Origin: Puffinus mauretanicus
Lineage: Eukaryota > Chordata > Aves > Procellariiformes > Procellariidae
Assembly (NCBI GenBank): GCA_023333565.1
Contig: JAJKFH010002438.1
Coordinates: 1 to 64,000 of the forward strand
DNA: 64,000 bases
Direction of reading: 5' to 3'
Both the position numbers and the translations under genes were made by a program. Of this stretch, positions 12,261-25,750 are shown piece by piece (positions within the stretch are counted from its first letter, which is position 1; each line of letters starts with the position of its first letter). Under the pieces are notes generated by a model. That model did no database searches, had not been told where the DNA came from, and was given only the letters and a program-made list of their open reading frames with translations.

Positions 12261-14903
12261 ATGATAAAAAAAATCCTCTTATCCTTATCACAGGAGCACC
12301 ACAGAGCAAATTATTCTGCTGGAATTGCTAAGTGCAGATTTATATAACAGATACCAGAAAGAAGTCAACTGGGTTAATAGCATGCACTGAAAAAACCTGC
12401 TAATACCATGTACAGACAGTTGGATATAGCGTGAAAATTGTGGAAAAGCTCCAAATGCACATTCCTACATCTTCTAGGCTCCTAATTGTATGATTTTTTT
12501 AACAAAGCATCACCAGGCACATGGGACAAGTGAACATTTCTGCAGACATTGATTACAGGGATTTTTTTTCACTTTCTTTGCATTAAGAGCAGGTTAGAAA
12601 TGGCATGGAGAGTTATACCATGGTCAGGCAATTTGATTTCCTGAAAATCCATTCATAACTTTCGGATTCAGGGGTTTTCTTGAAGATTTAGTGAAAGAAA
12701 ATTAGTATTTGCATCATAATTAATTGCAGTGAAGGGTAGGCGAGGACATTTTATGCCTGTTTGGTTTTCCTTATGGATATTTACTGCTCCTTCATCAGCT
12801 AAAGTGACGTGAAGTGCCAGCCATGGGAACAGCCTGGATTAGGGGCCACCTTCTGACTTGTGTCAGTGATGGGAAACAAGCACGGTGGAAGTGCTGTATT
12901 TTTAGTTGCTCTTCAGAAGCACCTCCATGCCTTGTTTCTTTTGCTGTACTATGGTAACATTTTAATTTTTTCCAATCATTGTGGCACATTTAATTTTCTT
13001 TTTTCCCCTGGTGAAACTCTTTCGAAGCTGGGAAGGAATGAACCCGTCCAAGTGACCAGTGTCTCTGCTGGCCGTTAGCCAGTAACTATATCTCAGATCT
13101 CCATTACTGCATCTTCGCAGCAATCCCTCCCCCGAGGGAAGTCTGACGTGAAATAATTTACAAGAGTTTTTATTCCAACAAGAGGGTCATCAAGGCACTG
13201 TTAGAGAATGTGGTCTTTGGTACCCGTTTGATTCTGGTTTTGTGTAAATTCCAGTTACTGAAGTCTGTACTTTGCAGGGTGGTTAATTGACCGTCCAATT
13301 AGAAATGCTTTGAGGGAACCATCAACTTCAGGAAATTTAAAATCTAGAATTTGGCATCTGGTTGATAGTCAAGAGAAGTCAGTAAAGCCAAAGAGATGCG
13401 GCATGTTTACAGGATGTGCCTGTTGTTTACCTTTAGGTGCCTGATAGGCATAAACTGAAGAGCTTCACCGTGACTTTTTCAGAACACTTTATTTTGGGCT
13501 GAGTTGTTGCACTTGGTCTCAGACCTGTCGTTGTGTGTCTTACGCAATAGCTAATGACCAAATGTCTGTACAATAAACAATTCGATGTCTTAATTTGTAG
13601 CTGAAATGTATTTTAACCACGAAGATTTTTGTGTGATGTCTTCATTAGAAGGCTATTTCCCAGGCTGGTCCTTCCTTCAGACCGTGCTATATTAGCACGG
13701 TGTAGAAAAGGGAAAGTCTACTTTGCAATCTCAGCCAGAAATATTTTAACGCAACTAGAGCTTATTTTTATCACGCTTCAATTTCCATAGCTTTTTATTC
13801 GAGCCTTATCTGTTCTTTAAATAGAGGCTTTCATCTCAGAGAATCCCAAATACTTCTTGCAGGAGTATTTTGGCAGCTTTTCACTATTGTTTCTTCACAG
13901 AAAGTGAAGAAAAACCTTGTTTATGGTGAACTAGGAAGCTGGAGTGCAACCATTACACCACCAGCTGCGCAGCCACCATACGTACCACTGCGATTGCTCG
14001 GATGACTTTGAAAATCTCTTGAGCCGCCTTCTGTGTCAGAGGGGTCACTATTTTTTTTTTTTTTAAATATATTATATCTGCCTTTCTTTCATCTCCAGAA
14101 CTTTAAAGCCATGGTTTTTAAACTTCCATTTTTAACTCCAGGCCTGATTCAAAAACATCTAGGGGTTTTGCATCTCCCTTTGGCTTCATTGAGGGTGTGG
14201 GGGCTTTAAAGCCTCTGATAGACCACAGTAGTTTTATGTGGGAGGTTTCTTGTGTAGGTGTGAAATAAGACCCTTACCTTGAGGCCTCCATACTTAAAAA
14301 CGTTCTACTTCACTTGCAGCTCGCAAGCGCTGATGTTATGTTAGACTGTGTGAGAACTGCTGACTGAACGTTTCAAAACAGTCCATGAAAGCCTGAGATG
14401 AGAAGAATCGAGTGAAGCGGGAGCTGAAATGGAGCAGTGCTGAGCTTTTTTAAATATTTCAAATAATTCAATCGCTCGAGCAGCGAGCCCTGGGTTTGGG
14501 ACGGCGCGGTTCGAGGAGGAAGCTTTTCTAATTTTGCAGCCTCTTCAAAATTCTTTTTCAGGTTGGGGTGGGAGGGGGGTAAGGACCAACCCTGTGAGTG
14601 TAGATGTTCTCTCAGCCAAGATGGCAAATGCGATAATGTGCTCCAGAATCTCCTCTGTGCCAGGGCTGGGTGCCTCCCTCTGATTCTGCCTGCAGGAGGA
14701 AATTACTTCGAGAAGCCTTTTCCCAGTCAATCATTTATCTGGTGCGGGGTGGGGGGAGAAGGCAGCCTTGGAGAAGCAACTAAAACTCTTAGACCTCCTT
14801 TCTCCCTCCCCTTTTGTTTCTGTTAGTGATCCCTGACATTTTGAAACCAGGGGTGATAAATAATTGCAAGGTGACTTGCAGGTATTTACAAAAGGATATT
14901 TTT

Positions 14904-14917
14904 TGTGTGTGTGTGTT
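14904..14917. repeat. short (GT)7 microsatellite
   Basis: Seven GT units follow a T-run within the 9.9-kb intron. The GT-rich RNA is a possible CELF-type binding stretch, but it is too short to argue for function. Confidence 0.7.
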
Positions 14918-17900
14918 TAGGTAGCTGGTGGTACAAAATTAAATAATTTCAAGGCATTAGCTGTAGAAATATCCCCATCTCCTCGTTTTCTCTCTCAGAG
15001 AGCTCCATAGCTCCAGTGAGAAGGGAGTAATTGAGTATCAGGACTCAGTATGGTAGAACAGAAATAATTTGCTTGTAGCTGTTGGTCCAGAAGACCTCGG
15101 CCCACGGCTCTACAATCAATGCGGTGTTTCATAGGGTGGGGTAAGAGACCACGGAAATCTTTCTTGATTCCTTGCACCACAAGGCGTGAAATCTGATTAG
15201 TCTTGTCCTTGTCCTCTTATAATTGTGATTTACACTCCTAAAGCTGGCAGTACATTCCCAAAAGACCACCTGTATCCACGAGATATAGAGGGTGAGAATA
15301 TGCTGAAAAGGGGTTTCCCAACCCCTCAGAAACTGCCGTGGCGAGAGTACAGGATGGTTCAAGCGGAGCTCATCTGGCTTAAACAAGTGAAATCCGGTGT
15401 CCTTAGGCAACAACTTCTGCTTAAATTCTAGGTGCCCAACGAAACCATCTCCTAAAGCGCATATGTACCCCACGTAGGAAAATAAAGTTTCTTTTAAATC
15501 GGTAGCTCGCTATATGGCACCGTAGAGAGATCTGCTACGAAGGTCTTTTCACTCCATGACAAAGGCAGCGGGATCCATGCAAGTGGATTTGGGCTGAGGA
15601 ACGAGGAGGGAGGTTTTGCGGTAGCGTTGGGCACTGAAAGTTCCCAACAGCTGAGCTTTGTGGTTAAAAAGAGAAAAAGCTTAAGGGGGGGAAGAGAGTC
15701 TGCTTTATCTTGAGAGGAGCACAGCTTTATTTCTCTGCTGATTCACATTTCTTTTGAGACCTGCTAATTGCAGCATCTCTCAGTAAGTTACTTACAGCAG
15801 TACTGCTGGGTAGAAATTGTGATAAATGCATAAACTGTGTCTTATTGATTTTTGTTGACATTTTACATGCTTCTTATGCATTCTAAACCGCCATTCAGTA
15901 ATTGTCACTATGGTACACACTCCTGGATAATGAGAGCGAAAGAAGTGAATGAAGCAGTTTCTTGACCATTATAAACAATATTATTCAAGGCTCTGTATGG
16001 GGTGTCTTGCCTGCCCTCCAGTATAGCTCTATTTGTGCTCATCCCCCATTGAATTTGCAAGACGATAAATGAAAACCCTTGGTGTTATTTCCTCTGTTAA
16101 CGATAATAACAGAAATGTTTTCAAGAGAGATTACTTTGAGACGGATGGTAAATTTGGGCCTCTATAATTTTAGTGCACAGCAGCAATATGGAATCTAGCG
16201 GAGGTACTGCAGTTTATTTACCCTTCTACTGTACATTTTGTCTAGATTGCTGTACAGAAAGCTGTTTTGTTACATCATTTTCTTTGTCAGAAATTTGTTG
16301 CTGAATAAGAATAGTATAGCAACACATAGTGTGGCTAAACAGCAGTGAGACATCATCAGCTGCTGTGTTACCTGAGAAATATGTGGAGTCACGACACTGC
16401 CATGAAGTTTGCGTAAAAGAATTCTGACTTCTGATTTTATCATGCTCACTTATCATTCAGAGGTACATAAGCCAGCTTAGGTTCTCTTGTATCAAGGGCC
16501 TTTACACTAAAGAGAAAAAAAAAATACCGCATGATGCAAAAATGCATTGACTTTATTTTCATGACTAGATGTAGTGCTTTTGGGTAATGGTCAGGCATTG
16601 CTTTCTCTTACTGTTGTTTGATTAAAATGTGAATACAGTCTTGACTTGATAATCTTACCAGGTACACACGGAGCGAAAAAGAAAGGGTATTTTATGCCTC
16701 AAATTGATTTGCATAAACCAAACAATCTGTTGCTTGTTGGATTGCAAAATGGTTTATTTTGCCCATTGGCCACAGGGGCAACAATATTGTATTTTTGATG
16801 CCAGAATGTAGCTTTCATGCATTAGCTCTAAAATGACAATATGCTTTAGCCTCTCAGTGCTTAGATTTGCTTCATTTGGAAATCTTTTAAGTAGTAATAA
16901 TAATAATGTTTTGAGGAAATTGAGTGGAACACTAAATTATTCTCTGAAACCTAAGTTCAAACTGTGCAAGGCTAAGGGAGCTGAAAATCAATGCACTTTT
17001 AAAGTCATTAGAGATCACAAGTGAAATAAGTCTGTGTTGCTTTAGCTAAGCTTTTAGTGTGCCATGGTATTATTACAGAATCAGCCTGAATCTGCATTAA
17101 TTTCACAGTCTTTTTCTTTAAGATGCCCAAGGGTGCATGAAGAATAGAATGTAAATCTCAGAAGGCAATGTTTTTGTTAGTCAGAAGAGCAGCGAGTCAT
17201 GCACTAAAAAAGTTGACCTGCACCGTGCCCAGTGTAGGTATGACTGACAATAGTAAAAGGGTGGAAAAATAGCCCAGGCATTAGCCTACTGGCTTTTCAT
17301 TATGATTTAAAAGGCTGAGGAAGGAGAAAAGTGATTTTTTAGTTATTCGTGCACATAGCTTCAGAATTGTTCAAGTTGGTGGTAGCTCTCATAGATCAAA
17401 GGATTATACTTGTACCTAGGACTCGGAGAAACAAAAAAATCATAAAGACTTTTATTTTTAATATGTTATTTCCTTAAATGTTGAGATTCCACCTACGTTA
17501 CTGAATTTTGTCTGAGTCTTTTCACACTTAGTCACAGGCCACACAGTGGAGTTTTTCTCATCCTTATCTGTATGGTTGTTCTTGGTGCATCACGGAAATA
17601 TGTGACATTATGGACTCCTTTATTAAATTCCCAGTTCAGCTGCCAGTGATGCCAGTCACTTATTCACTATCCACAATTTACCTGCACAAAAGCCATAGCA
17701 AGCAATTGTTAATGCATGGCCTGAATAGACTCAACTATGCAATCCAAACTCTACATAAAAGCCTTACTTATTTCAAACCCTGTGGCTAAAAAAAAGAAAA
17801 GAAAAAAAAACACCAAAAAACAAATTAACGGGAAAAAACCTTTCTCCTCACCCATCCCCACCTAATTTTTTTTCTTTCATCTATGGTCAGATTAGCAAGT

Positions 17901-18066
17901 CAGCACTGTCGATAAATAAACTAGAGAAGTTGTTTATTTTTATGTACTACTGAGAACAGTGTCGTCTTGTGGCCGTTCTCGTAGACTGTGTTGGTTTAAC
18001 AAGCGTCCAACCCTTTTGTCTTGTTGTTTTTTGTCTTTCCTGCTCCCTGTCCCCTTGTTCCCACAG

Positions 18067-18146
18067 GCTGTGCGTTTGTCACATTTTCTACAAGGGCAAT
18101 GGCACAGAATGCAATCAAAGCCATGCACCAGTCTCAGACCATGGAG
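18067..18146 (+). CDS. CELF2: CELF2 exon: RRM2 second half (RNP1 motif)
   Basis: An 80-bp exon with acceptor CCCACAG at 18060-18066 and donor GTACAG from 18147. Its first two bases finish the Gly codon from the previous exon. RNP1 reads (SRG)CAFVTFS, so the motif is assembled across the splice junction; then come [18 protein letters not shown], the alpha2 helix and start of beta4. It leaves in phase 0. The 80-nt length fits the CELF gene family as I recall it. The donor contains a 10-bp palindrome, ACAGTACTGT, at 18149-18158. Confidence 0.96.
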
Positions 18147-21100
18147 GTACAGTACTGTATCATTTGCCCTTTCTTTGTTTTTCTTTGTGCAAATGATTGC
18201 GAATGGTAAAGCCATGCTCTCCTCGACCAGATCAGACACATGACAATCACAGATTTAAACTTTTTACCGACTTACTCTACCTCTCTTTGTGAAGCTTATT
18301 TTTCTTAATGACCTGAAAGCGCACAATAAGGTTGCTGTGTGGTATCCAAACACAGCTCTTGATCCTGTTTTCAGTGGCGTTCCGCAGAAGATAAAAATGC
18401 TGTGAATACTGCTCCTCAGTCATACTCAGAGTATATCTGATGAGTAAATTACCTTTAATTTTAACACACGCACCCCCAAAGAAAAATCTTATTTTTCTTT
18501 TAAATAGATTTTTAAGTCTTGTGGTTGGCGCTGCTCTGAGAAAAAGCTCAAGAGATTTAACCTGGCCACGCTGAGTTACCAGCGCATGTGTTTTTCTGCA
18601 AATAGAATCTCTTTTTCAGTTGATATAAATTCTCCTTCTTCACGTAGCCAATAAAAATGCTAATGATGACAGAGCATATCGACGCGTGGCACTTCCTGCA
18701 GAGCACCGTCGTGGCTGGCCCCTCACAAGCAACGCTCTTTATTTCCTTCCAGTCTGCCTCCACGGCCTTGTATTTTATCACGATGAGCAACACAAAACTT
18801 TAAACCTGTTCACTTAATGTGAATATAGCTGCCGGCTAACGATCCGTTCATTGGAGTGGTTATCGAATGCCACGGCTTGTCTGGCAATCTCAAAACTTTT
18901 TTCAGTCTGTGATTTTTGTCATGGTCTTTCAGAATTTTGCACAAAAAACCGCACAAGTATGAAGTCTTTACTTACTCTGGATCTTCTAGCTTATCATTGG
19001 AGAGTGCATGTTATACTGTATTATGTATACCGTATCTTTGTGTAGTGATGATTTTTCTCAGAGGTGGCATTGATGTTATGTGCACTTGTTTCTTTTTTTA
19101 TTTATTTTTCCACCAGGACCTTTCAATTTTTTTTTTTTCTCTCAGTGATTTTTCTTTGCAATGCTCTAGGCTCCCAAAGCATGCTGGGTGCTAAACAATC
19201 ATTATTGCGTCATGTCGTTGAGCTGCTTTGTGTAACGAGCCAAGGGGGGAGACCAGGGGTGGGAGGGTGGAGAGAGGAGAAGGAGGAGAAGATAAAAATC
19301 AAGCCAGTGCATGAAAATGTCACTAACTGTTTCCTGTATACTACAAGTAATGATCTCGGCATTGCAAAGCTATTGTCTTTCCAAACATCACGTTTGAATT
19401 TGGTTGAGCTTCTTTTATAATCCATGTGTTTTCTTTTCAGTGCAATGCATTTTTAGACCCTGAGTATACAGTTTTAGATGAGAATCTGCCAATGAGATGA
19501 CAGTAATTGAAATTACCTTTACTAGAAAGCTGCTGTTATACAATCTATGCAGTCTGACAGTATATTGTGAAAAAAACTGCCACTTTGAGTCTCTGAAATA
19601 ATACTCATAATTTGTCTGCCATGCACTGCTCCATTAATTCAGATCTGTATGTTTTTCTGGGTTTGATTCCAAGTAAAAAGGAAATGTTTATTGGTAATAC
19701 TGTGTTTTACCTATATTTTTCCATGTGTTTTAATGTATTTTTCTGTCTAGCAAAATGAATTTTACACAGCTCTACTTCAGAAGATGGTAAAATTAGAGAG
19801 ATAAACCTCCCAGACAAATTCTCTCATTCTTCTGTTGTATGCAGAACTCCAAAAAATGCTGCGTTTTGATGTGATACTCCTGTTGGCATTAGCTCTATAG
19901 AATAGTTACTCTTGGATCAAAATACTTCTCAACACCTTTAGAGACGTCATCAATGAGGTCCCCAAACTGGCAAGGCAATTCCAAATATTTTGCACTTTGA
20001 ACATCTGGGTCTTTGTGCCAATTGAGCGTAGGCTGAGAGTCCCTTCTTGGAGAGAAGCAGCGCCTTGGGTGAGGGACTCAACAAAGTCTGTACCTACTGT
20101 CTTGACAACACAAAGGAAAATACGAAGGCAGCAACAGCTTTGGGAAGAAAATGGCACTAAATGGGGTGGAGATACCAAGCCATTGAATGAGGAAGGGAGC
20201 TGCACCCTGTATATGTGCTGGGAGCTTCCTCTCAAGATAGATAATGGAAGAGCATAAAACAGAAATCATTCCTGAAGCAAAAAAATTTTGCTCGCTTTTG
20301 CCAATAGTCTTCTAGTAAAAAGTTAACTTGGGTTAGCTGGTGTTAAATCTCAACTCTCAGCCTGGAAGAGTGGTCCTTGGACGCTTTTGTTTCATGCTTT
20401 TTTGCAAACAAAAGTGAGCTGGGGGGACAATATGTAGTACACAATTACATTTCAACCCAATTACTGCAGAATTTTTTTTCTGATTTCATTATTTTCAGTT
20501 CTTTGGCACACATCATTGACCGAGATGAATTTTGAAAGTGGACTAAGAAATAACAATGGGGATGTTAATATCCAGATGAACACGTCTCATAGAATAATGA
20601 ATTCTCTTACTACTCTTTCCACCTGACTTTCTGACCTGGTTAAATCTACTGACTTTAAAAACATAATTGCTGCTCTAAGTTTTTGCTCTTCTATCTCATT
20701 TCTGTGGAGTTTTTTTGTTTGTTTGTTTAAGGCATTCAAATGCAGCACCAGTAGAAGACACTAATTTGTTATCATGGAGTAAATTTGATGCAACAATAAC
20801 AACCCTTATATGTAGCCACTTGCTACATATAATTTCAGTCTTCAGAATGTTTGCTTTCTTGAAAATGATGAAGTGACGAAATGTAGAGCAGACAGTGAAA
20901 AAATGAATTATAGATTCATAAATTGCAGAGATACTGTTTTTATACAATTTACTGACATTTAAGCATTCATAAATTTGACGTCAGCTGTTAGTGTTGAGTG
21001 CTGAGCTGCTGAACTGAGAACTGAAATAGCCATATAATATTTTTTCCTTTGAAATTCATTTCTAATTCTTTGGAAATAGATTTGATTCTCCTGTACATCT

Positions 21101-23010
21101 AGGTAGAAGGCAGTTAAGTTCTGGTTGTTCTTAGCCCAGTGCTACCAAACCTCATATTAAATAGAAACGGCTTGCTTTTTTTATTAGTGAAACCAGAAAA
21201 AACTCTCTCACACCCTCCACCCCCCGGCTCCTTTTTCTTCCTTTTTTTTTAAAAGGGTCTTGTTTTTAATATTAGTATAAAAATGGCTAGAGAGAGGTAA
21301 TTGTGTAACAAGCTGACTCCTTCATAATCTTTATTTGATTGCTGGGGTGGCACGGATCTCCTTGCTTCCTCACTGAAACATTGAAAGACATTTTTACAAT
21401 GAAACGCACAGGAAAGGAGTTGGAGGTGGAATAATAAATCACAAGTGATGATTTTCTAAAATAATTCTAAAGGAACAGTATTGATGGGAGATCTTCATAC
21501 GAGAGTTATTATTATTGTGGTTTATTTCATAATTTTGTCTGTTGATTGTGAATATTCTTATCATTTCTCCTGGTGTGAGGTTCTTCAGAGAAAAGGTACA
21601 CGGCTGCTTTTTGTAAATAATAGAGGACAGGAACTTTTCTGAAAATGTTCAGAGTCTTCTAAGAGCAGCCATGGGAAGAGTTAGGTTAAGTATAACCCCG
21701 CTTCCCATCCCACGCTATACACTTTGGCTAATGTGCCGCTGTGTTTTTTGGACTTGAGTCACCTTTCACTCCTACCATTGTGTTCAGATTGAAGTTAGAC
21801 AAGAAATTAGTATAACAAAGCATGGCGGGTGGAGGGAAGTTATTCATTGGATCCTATGAAGTTGGAAAACAGTATGAAATGGATTGACAGTTTCTATGAC
21901 TCACAAAATGCTTGAATTAATTTGAAGAACTGAATCATTGCAGTATATAGTTTGCTCCCTTGATTTGAAAAAATGAAGACTTGAAAGGTTAAAATATGAA
22001 AATATATTTTTGTATCTTAGCGAGGGAAAAAAAATAGAGCGAGAGCAAGAGAGACATCTTTCATATTCACGTGTCTCGTTCTCTCAGTGACTTGCCCAGG
22101 AATACCCAACCTGAAGTCCAAGGGAAATATCCAGCTTACCTCAAAAGTCCATCTGGTCCATGACCTCCTACTTCTTCTCAAGGGTCCCTCAGACATGGGT
22201 GAGGAGTAGCCTGCAGACCAGATCTCTAGTTCTTTCTTACAGCCTCCCTATTTCCTAAGGTGTCTTACAGCCCTCTCATATCATGTAACAAGAGGCTCAT
22301 AGAAGCAATAGAAGAAATGGTGGCAATCAGGAATGGGCTGCTATCACCAGAACTAGTCACTTTTGGTCTGCATCCTGCCCTTTGTTCACATCTCAAGGGT
22401 GCTTGATACAAAGCGTGCCTGGGAGCAGAGCGCAGGTGGGTGAATTGTCCTAGCAGCATCACCCTTTACGCTCACTACAGGGTCCTTGGTATGAAAAGGA
22501 CCAGTGACCCGCTGATGATGGGCGCTGCAGTAAATCGTTGCTCAGAGTCTATTGACGTAGGGCACACACGCCAGCCGCACCAAGCGTGACCACGCAGCCA
22601 GCCTGGTCCCTGGCAGCAGGGAGGTTGGACACCTCTCCCTTTGGCGATGCCTTGAAAACAGACTGCAGACAAAGCATCACATCCATCTCATCAGCTGTGA
22701 AGCTTAATTAGAGAGGACTGGTACACTTCGCTGTCTCTGGCAGTAATTTTGATAGCTGGAAGGAAAAGAGAGCCTGAGGAAATGTGCTTTATAAAAAGAA
22801 CTGGGGAATCAATAATTCCTCCATAGCCTCTTTTCCTAAGAAGCTGAAAATCTTAGTCCTTGCAGTCCTACGTATGCCAATCACAAAGAGAGGGTGAGCG
22901 ACCAGGTCATGCCGTTGCCACTGGCCCTGCGGAACACGGCTGAGCTCACGATGCGAGGGTGACTCGGTGTGATTTAACGCTTCTGTCTTTCCCGATCTGT
23001 CTAACCGCAG
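18147..23010 (+). other. CELF2 intron, 4.9 kb, phase 0; no gene seen
   Basis: GTACAG..CCGCAG intron. It is mostly AT-rich unique-looking sequence with short T-runs. No mobile element was recognised with confidence. Open frames of 60-118 codons (for example near 19064-19420) have low-complexity or random composition and no known motif. Confidence 0.75.
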
Positions 23011-23169
23011 GGCTGCTCTTCGCCAATCGTGGTGAAGTTTGCCGATACCCAAAAGGACAAGGAGCAGCGGCGTTTGCAGCAGCAGTTGGCACAGCAGATG
23101 CAACAGCTCAATACTGCCACTTGGGGAAACCTCACAGGTCTTGGAGGACTCACACCACAATACCTAGCC
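23011..23169 (+). CDS. CELF2: CELF2 exon: end of RRM2 and start of Gln-rich linker
   Basis: 159 bp, 53 whole codons, with acceptor CTAACCGCAG (ends 23010) and donor GTAAGT from 23170. It encodes [13 protein letters not shown], the last RRM2 strand, then the charged KDKEQRR and a Gln-rich run ([13 protein letters not shown]), then [19 protein letters not shown]. This is the junction of RRM2 with the divergent domain, which in CELF proteins carries splicing and translational activity. It enters and leaves in phase 0, so skipping it would keep the frame but remove the last RRM2 strand. Read-through past the donor stops after about 19 more codons. Confidence 0.96.
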
Positions 23170-24576
23170 GTAAGTTCATTTCAGAGGCAGTGGCTATATT
23201 ATACTGTATTTCTTTTAGAACCATGGTAAATCAGCTATAGTAAACTCCCTGCAATAAATTACTAAGTCGTCCAGGATACGTAGCATGTCTTCTTCTATAT
23301 AAAAATCTCTGTATGTTTATCACATGGTCTAAAAATAAATAAGAAGCAATAGAATTTGAATAAACATTTCAAGATGTGTCAGTGCTGGCCAAGGCAAGCA
23401 TTTAAAGTTTACTTGTGCTGCAAAATAAAATTTGATTCCATTAGTTTTATTGTTCTTTTGAATATTAGATTCTGGGTTTTATAGCTGGAATAAAATTAAA
23501 GCTCTTCCTTAGGGGAGGACAGATAGGCAGCTGAATACTGTAGGGACATATCTATATGGTGCAGCCTCTAAACTGGAATGTTGTGGTTCAATCCTCTAAT
23601 TTTCCACATTTTCATTTGGAAATGGCTTTCATTTTAATGCGCGGTCCTGTTAATGCTAAACATGCGTGGTTCATACTACCTTGTACAGAAAGTGAAGATG
23701 GCAGGGGAAAGCCATTTGTTTCTCATAAATTTAAAATGGCATTTTCCTTGGTCCTTGGTCCATTTGTAAGATGAGAAACAAACTGCTGCCCCCGTTGGAG
23801 AAATCTGAAATCCACAGCCACGTGTCTTAGGTCCTGGATGGCCAAGAGAGGCTCCCCTGCCCCACAGCTGAGAGGGAGCCTCTGCCTTTTGTGGCTCTGG
23901 AGTTCAGAGGTCTGGTTGAGCAGCTTTTGGATAACTTGGGGAGTTCCTGATGGTTCCGAGCTAGACAAATAGATGGGTCCATATATATGTACTGTGTATG
24001 CATAAATACAGAATTTGTATGCATACAATGCTTCGGTATAGTGATATTATTATAAACAGCAATTTACCTCGCAATTAAAAAATATATATTAGTACTGAGG
24101 TAGGCTGAATTGTTGTATACAAATACCAGTCTAATGCGTATCTGTGTGCTTGATTTCTAAAGATAATAAAGAAAAAACTGAATTCAAGGGATTGGGGGAG
24201 AATGGACCATGATTGACAGAGATGAGTTATGGTAACTACTAGACTACAGAGGGTTGTAATTAGTCACGCTATGTTGGTTTAAATAGATTTAACACCTGGT
24301 TGTTAAAAAGAATAAATTGATTAATTGTTTTAAAGCAGCAATGTTATTGAGTTTCCCTTGTGTCTCTGTGTTTCTTAATAGAGATTAGACATTAATATGG
24401 ATTTACAGCATTGACTCTAGGGATGTTCATTCCGACAACAGACAGAAGCAAGAGACTATATAAATGTAAAGGAAAGCATAAATACTCCAAATGTGAAATG
24501 ATAGCTCATTTTAGTTTTATCTTCATTTGTTACATTAATGTCAGATAGATTGCCGTGTTGTGTTGTTAATTTGCAG
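23170..24576 (+). other. CELF2 intron, 1.4 kb, phase 0; nothing recognised
   Basis: GTAAGT..TTTGCAG intron, the shortest complete one in the window. It is AT-rich, with no repeat or second gene identified. A GGTTCAATCC word near 23586 looks like a tRNA B box, but no cloverleaf can be built around it. Confidence 0.8.
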
Positions 24577-24640
24577 CTTCTGCAGCAAGCAACTTCCTCC
24601 AGTAACTTGGGTGCCTTCAGCGGCATTCAGCAAATGGCCG
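24577..24640 (+). CDS. CELF2: CELF2 exon: linker, LLQQATSSSNLGAFSG segment
   Basis: A 64-bp exon with acceptor TTTGCAG (ends 24576) and donor GTAAGT from 24641. It encodes LLQQATSSSNLGAFSGIQQMA and the first base of a Gly codon, leaving in phase 1. It belongs to the divergent linker between RRM2 and RRM3 and is rich in Ser and Gln, with no folded-domain motif. Its frame joins the neighbouring exons without any gap. Because 64 is not a multiple of three, skipping it would shift the frame. Confidence 0.95.
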
Positions 24641-25750
24641 GTAAGTTAAAAACCATTTCATTTTGCTCCAGCTATGTTTTGTATTCTTAAGCTATTGAAT
24701 TCTGTACCCCTAATAATCACATTGTTGGGAGTGGGGGGGTTGTTGTGTATTAAATGTGGCAGACGTATTGGCAGGGGACAGCTCACGGTTCAACATCAAT
24801 AGAAACACTTTCTCCCCTCTTTCAGAAACTGAAATTAAACCCAGTGCTCCCAGGTTGTGCAAACAGTTTGTCTTGCATTAGTCACCTGCCATTTGTCCAA
24901 AGTAACCAGTTGTAAATTGCAGGAGAGCTCTTAGTCCCCGCAGCCGTATCCCACTCTGTGAAAAGTGTCAGTAAAGCAACAGCAGGATTACATTCTCATT
25001 TCCAGTGAGATTTCTGTGTCCTGAAAAATCAAATTAATGGCAGCCCTCAAACATTTTAATAATAGGTGGTGAGTAAAAATGTTCTGACCTTTTTAATGAA
25101 ACCCAAGATTACAGGCCTACCTTCAGTATGAATTTTCAGGCTCCTTTTATAATCATAGAAAATTAACTGGGTGCCTTTTTGACTTTGGAACCCTAGTTGA
25201 CAAAATTACACAACAGAAGCTTTTATGTAAAAGTATAATCTTTAGTCTGGGGGAAAAAAGAAAGAAAGAAAAGGGAGAAAAAAATCAAAGTGTGAGCGGA
25301 TTTGAAAGCCAGCTAGTTGGAGGATTTCTTAGTAATGAGCTGTGTGCCAGTAGTAACTGATGTGTAGTGATTAGCAAAAGGTCACTCCCACTGTGTGACC
25401 TACCATGCTGATACCCTAACTTAACATGATGCTGGAGAAGGCAGCGTGTGCAGTAAATCAGAGCACAGATGCACATTATGCCTGCCGCGAGAAACTGTTA
25501 AAAAGCTTTTTTTCTTGTTAGAGGGAAAAAAAAAAGGAAGCACAAAACCCCTAAATTGCTACATTAGTTTATTTTAATCATGAACCCACTGAATCAATGA
25601 AACACAACATTGTGCTTGCTTCATCATCACAAAACAAGGGCTAAAATATTCAGAAGTCTTTATGAACACCATTTTCTCACTTTTCTTTTAATCCTGGTCT
25701 TCTGCTTCTTCTGCTTCTGCTTTGAATGAATCCTGAAATACTTTAACAAG

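Larger units (their letters stand above)
8163..18066 (+). other. CELF2 intron, 9.9 kb, phase 1; no gene seen
   Basis: GTGAGT..CCACAG intron that interrupts RRM2 just before its RNP1 motif. It holds a probable MIR-like SINE near 12110-12260, a short GT microsatellite at 14904-14917, a GA-rich stretch near 11203-11225 and many chance ORFs. The stretches 15740-15910 and 16680-16830 are rich in homeobox/POU-like words and are noted as possible conserved elements. No second gene is supported on either strand. Confidence 0.8.

Noticed and set aside
19064..19420. 118-codon plus-strand frame
   Set aside because: Low-complexity Phe-rich start, no known motif, within an intron.
23583..23600. GGTTCAATCC word resembling a tRNA B box
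   Set aside because: No A box at proper spacing and no acceptor stem; not a tRNA.
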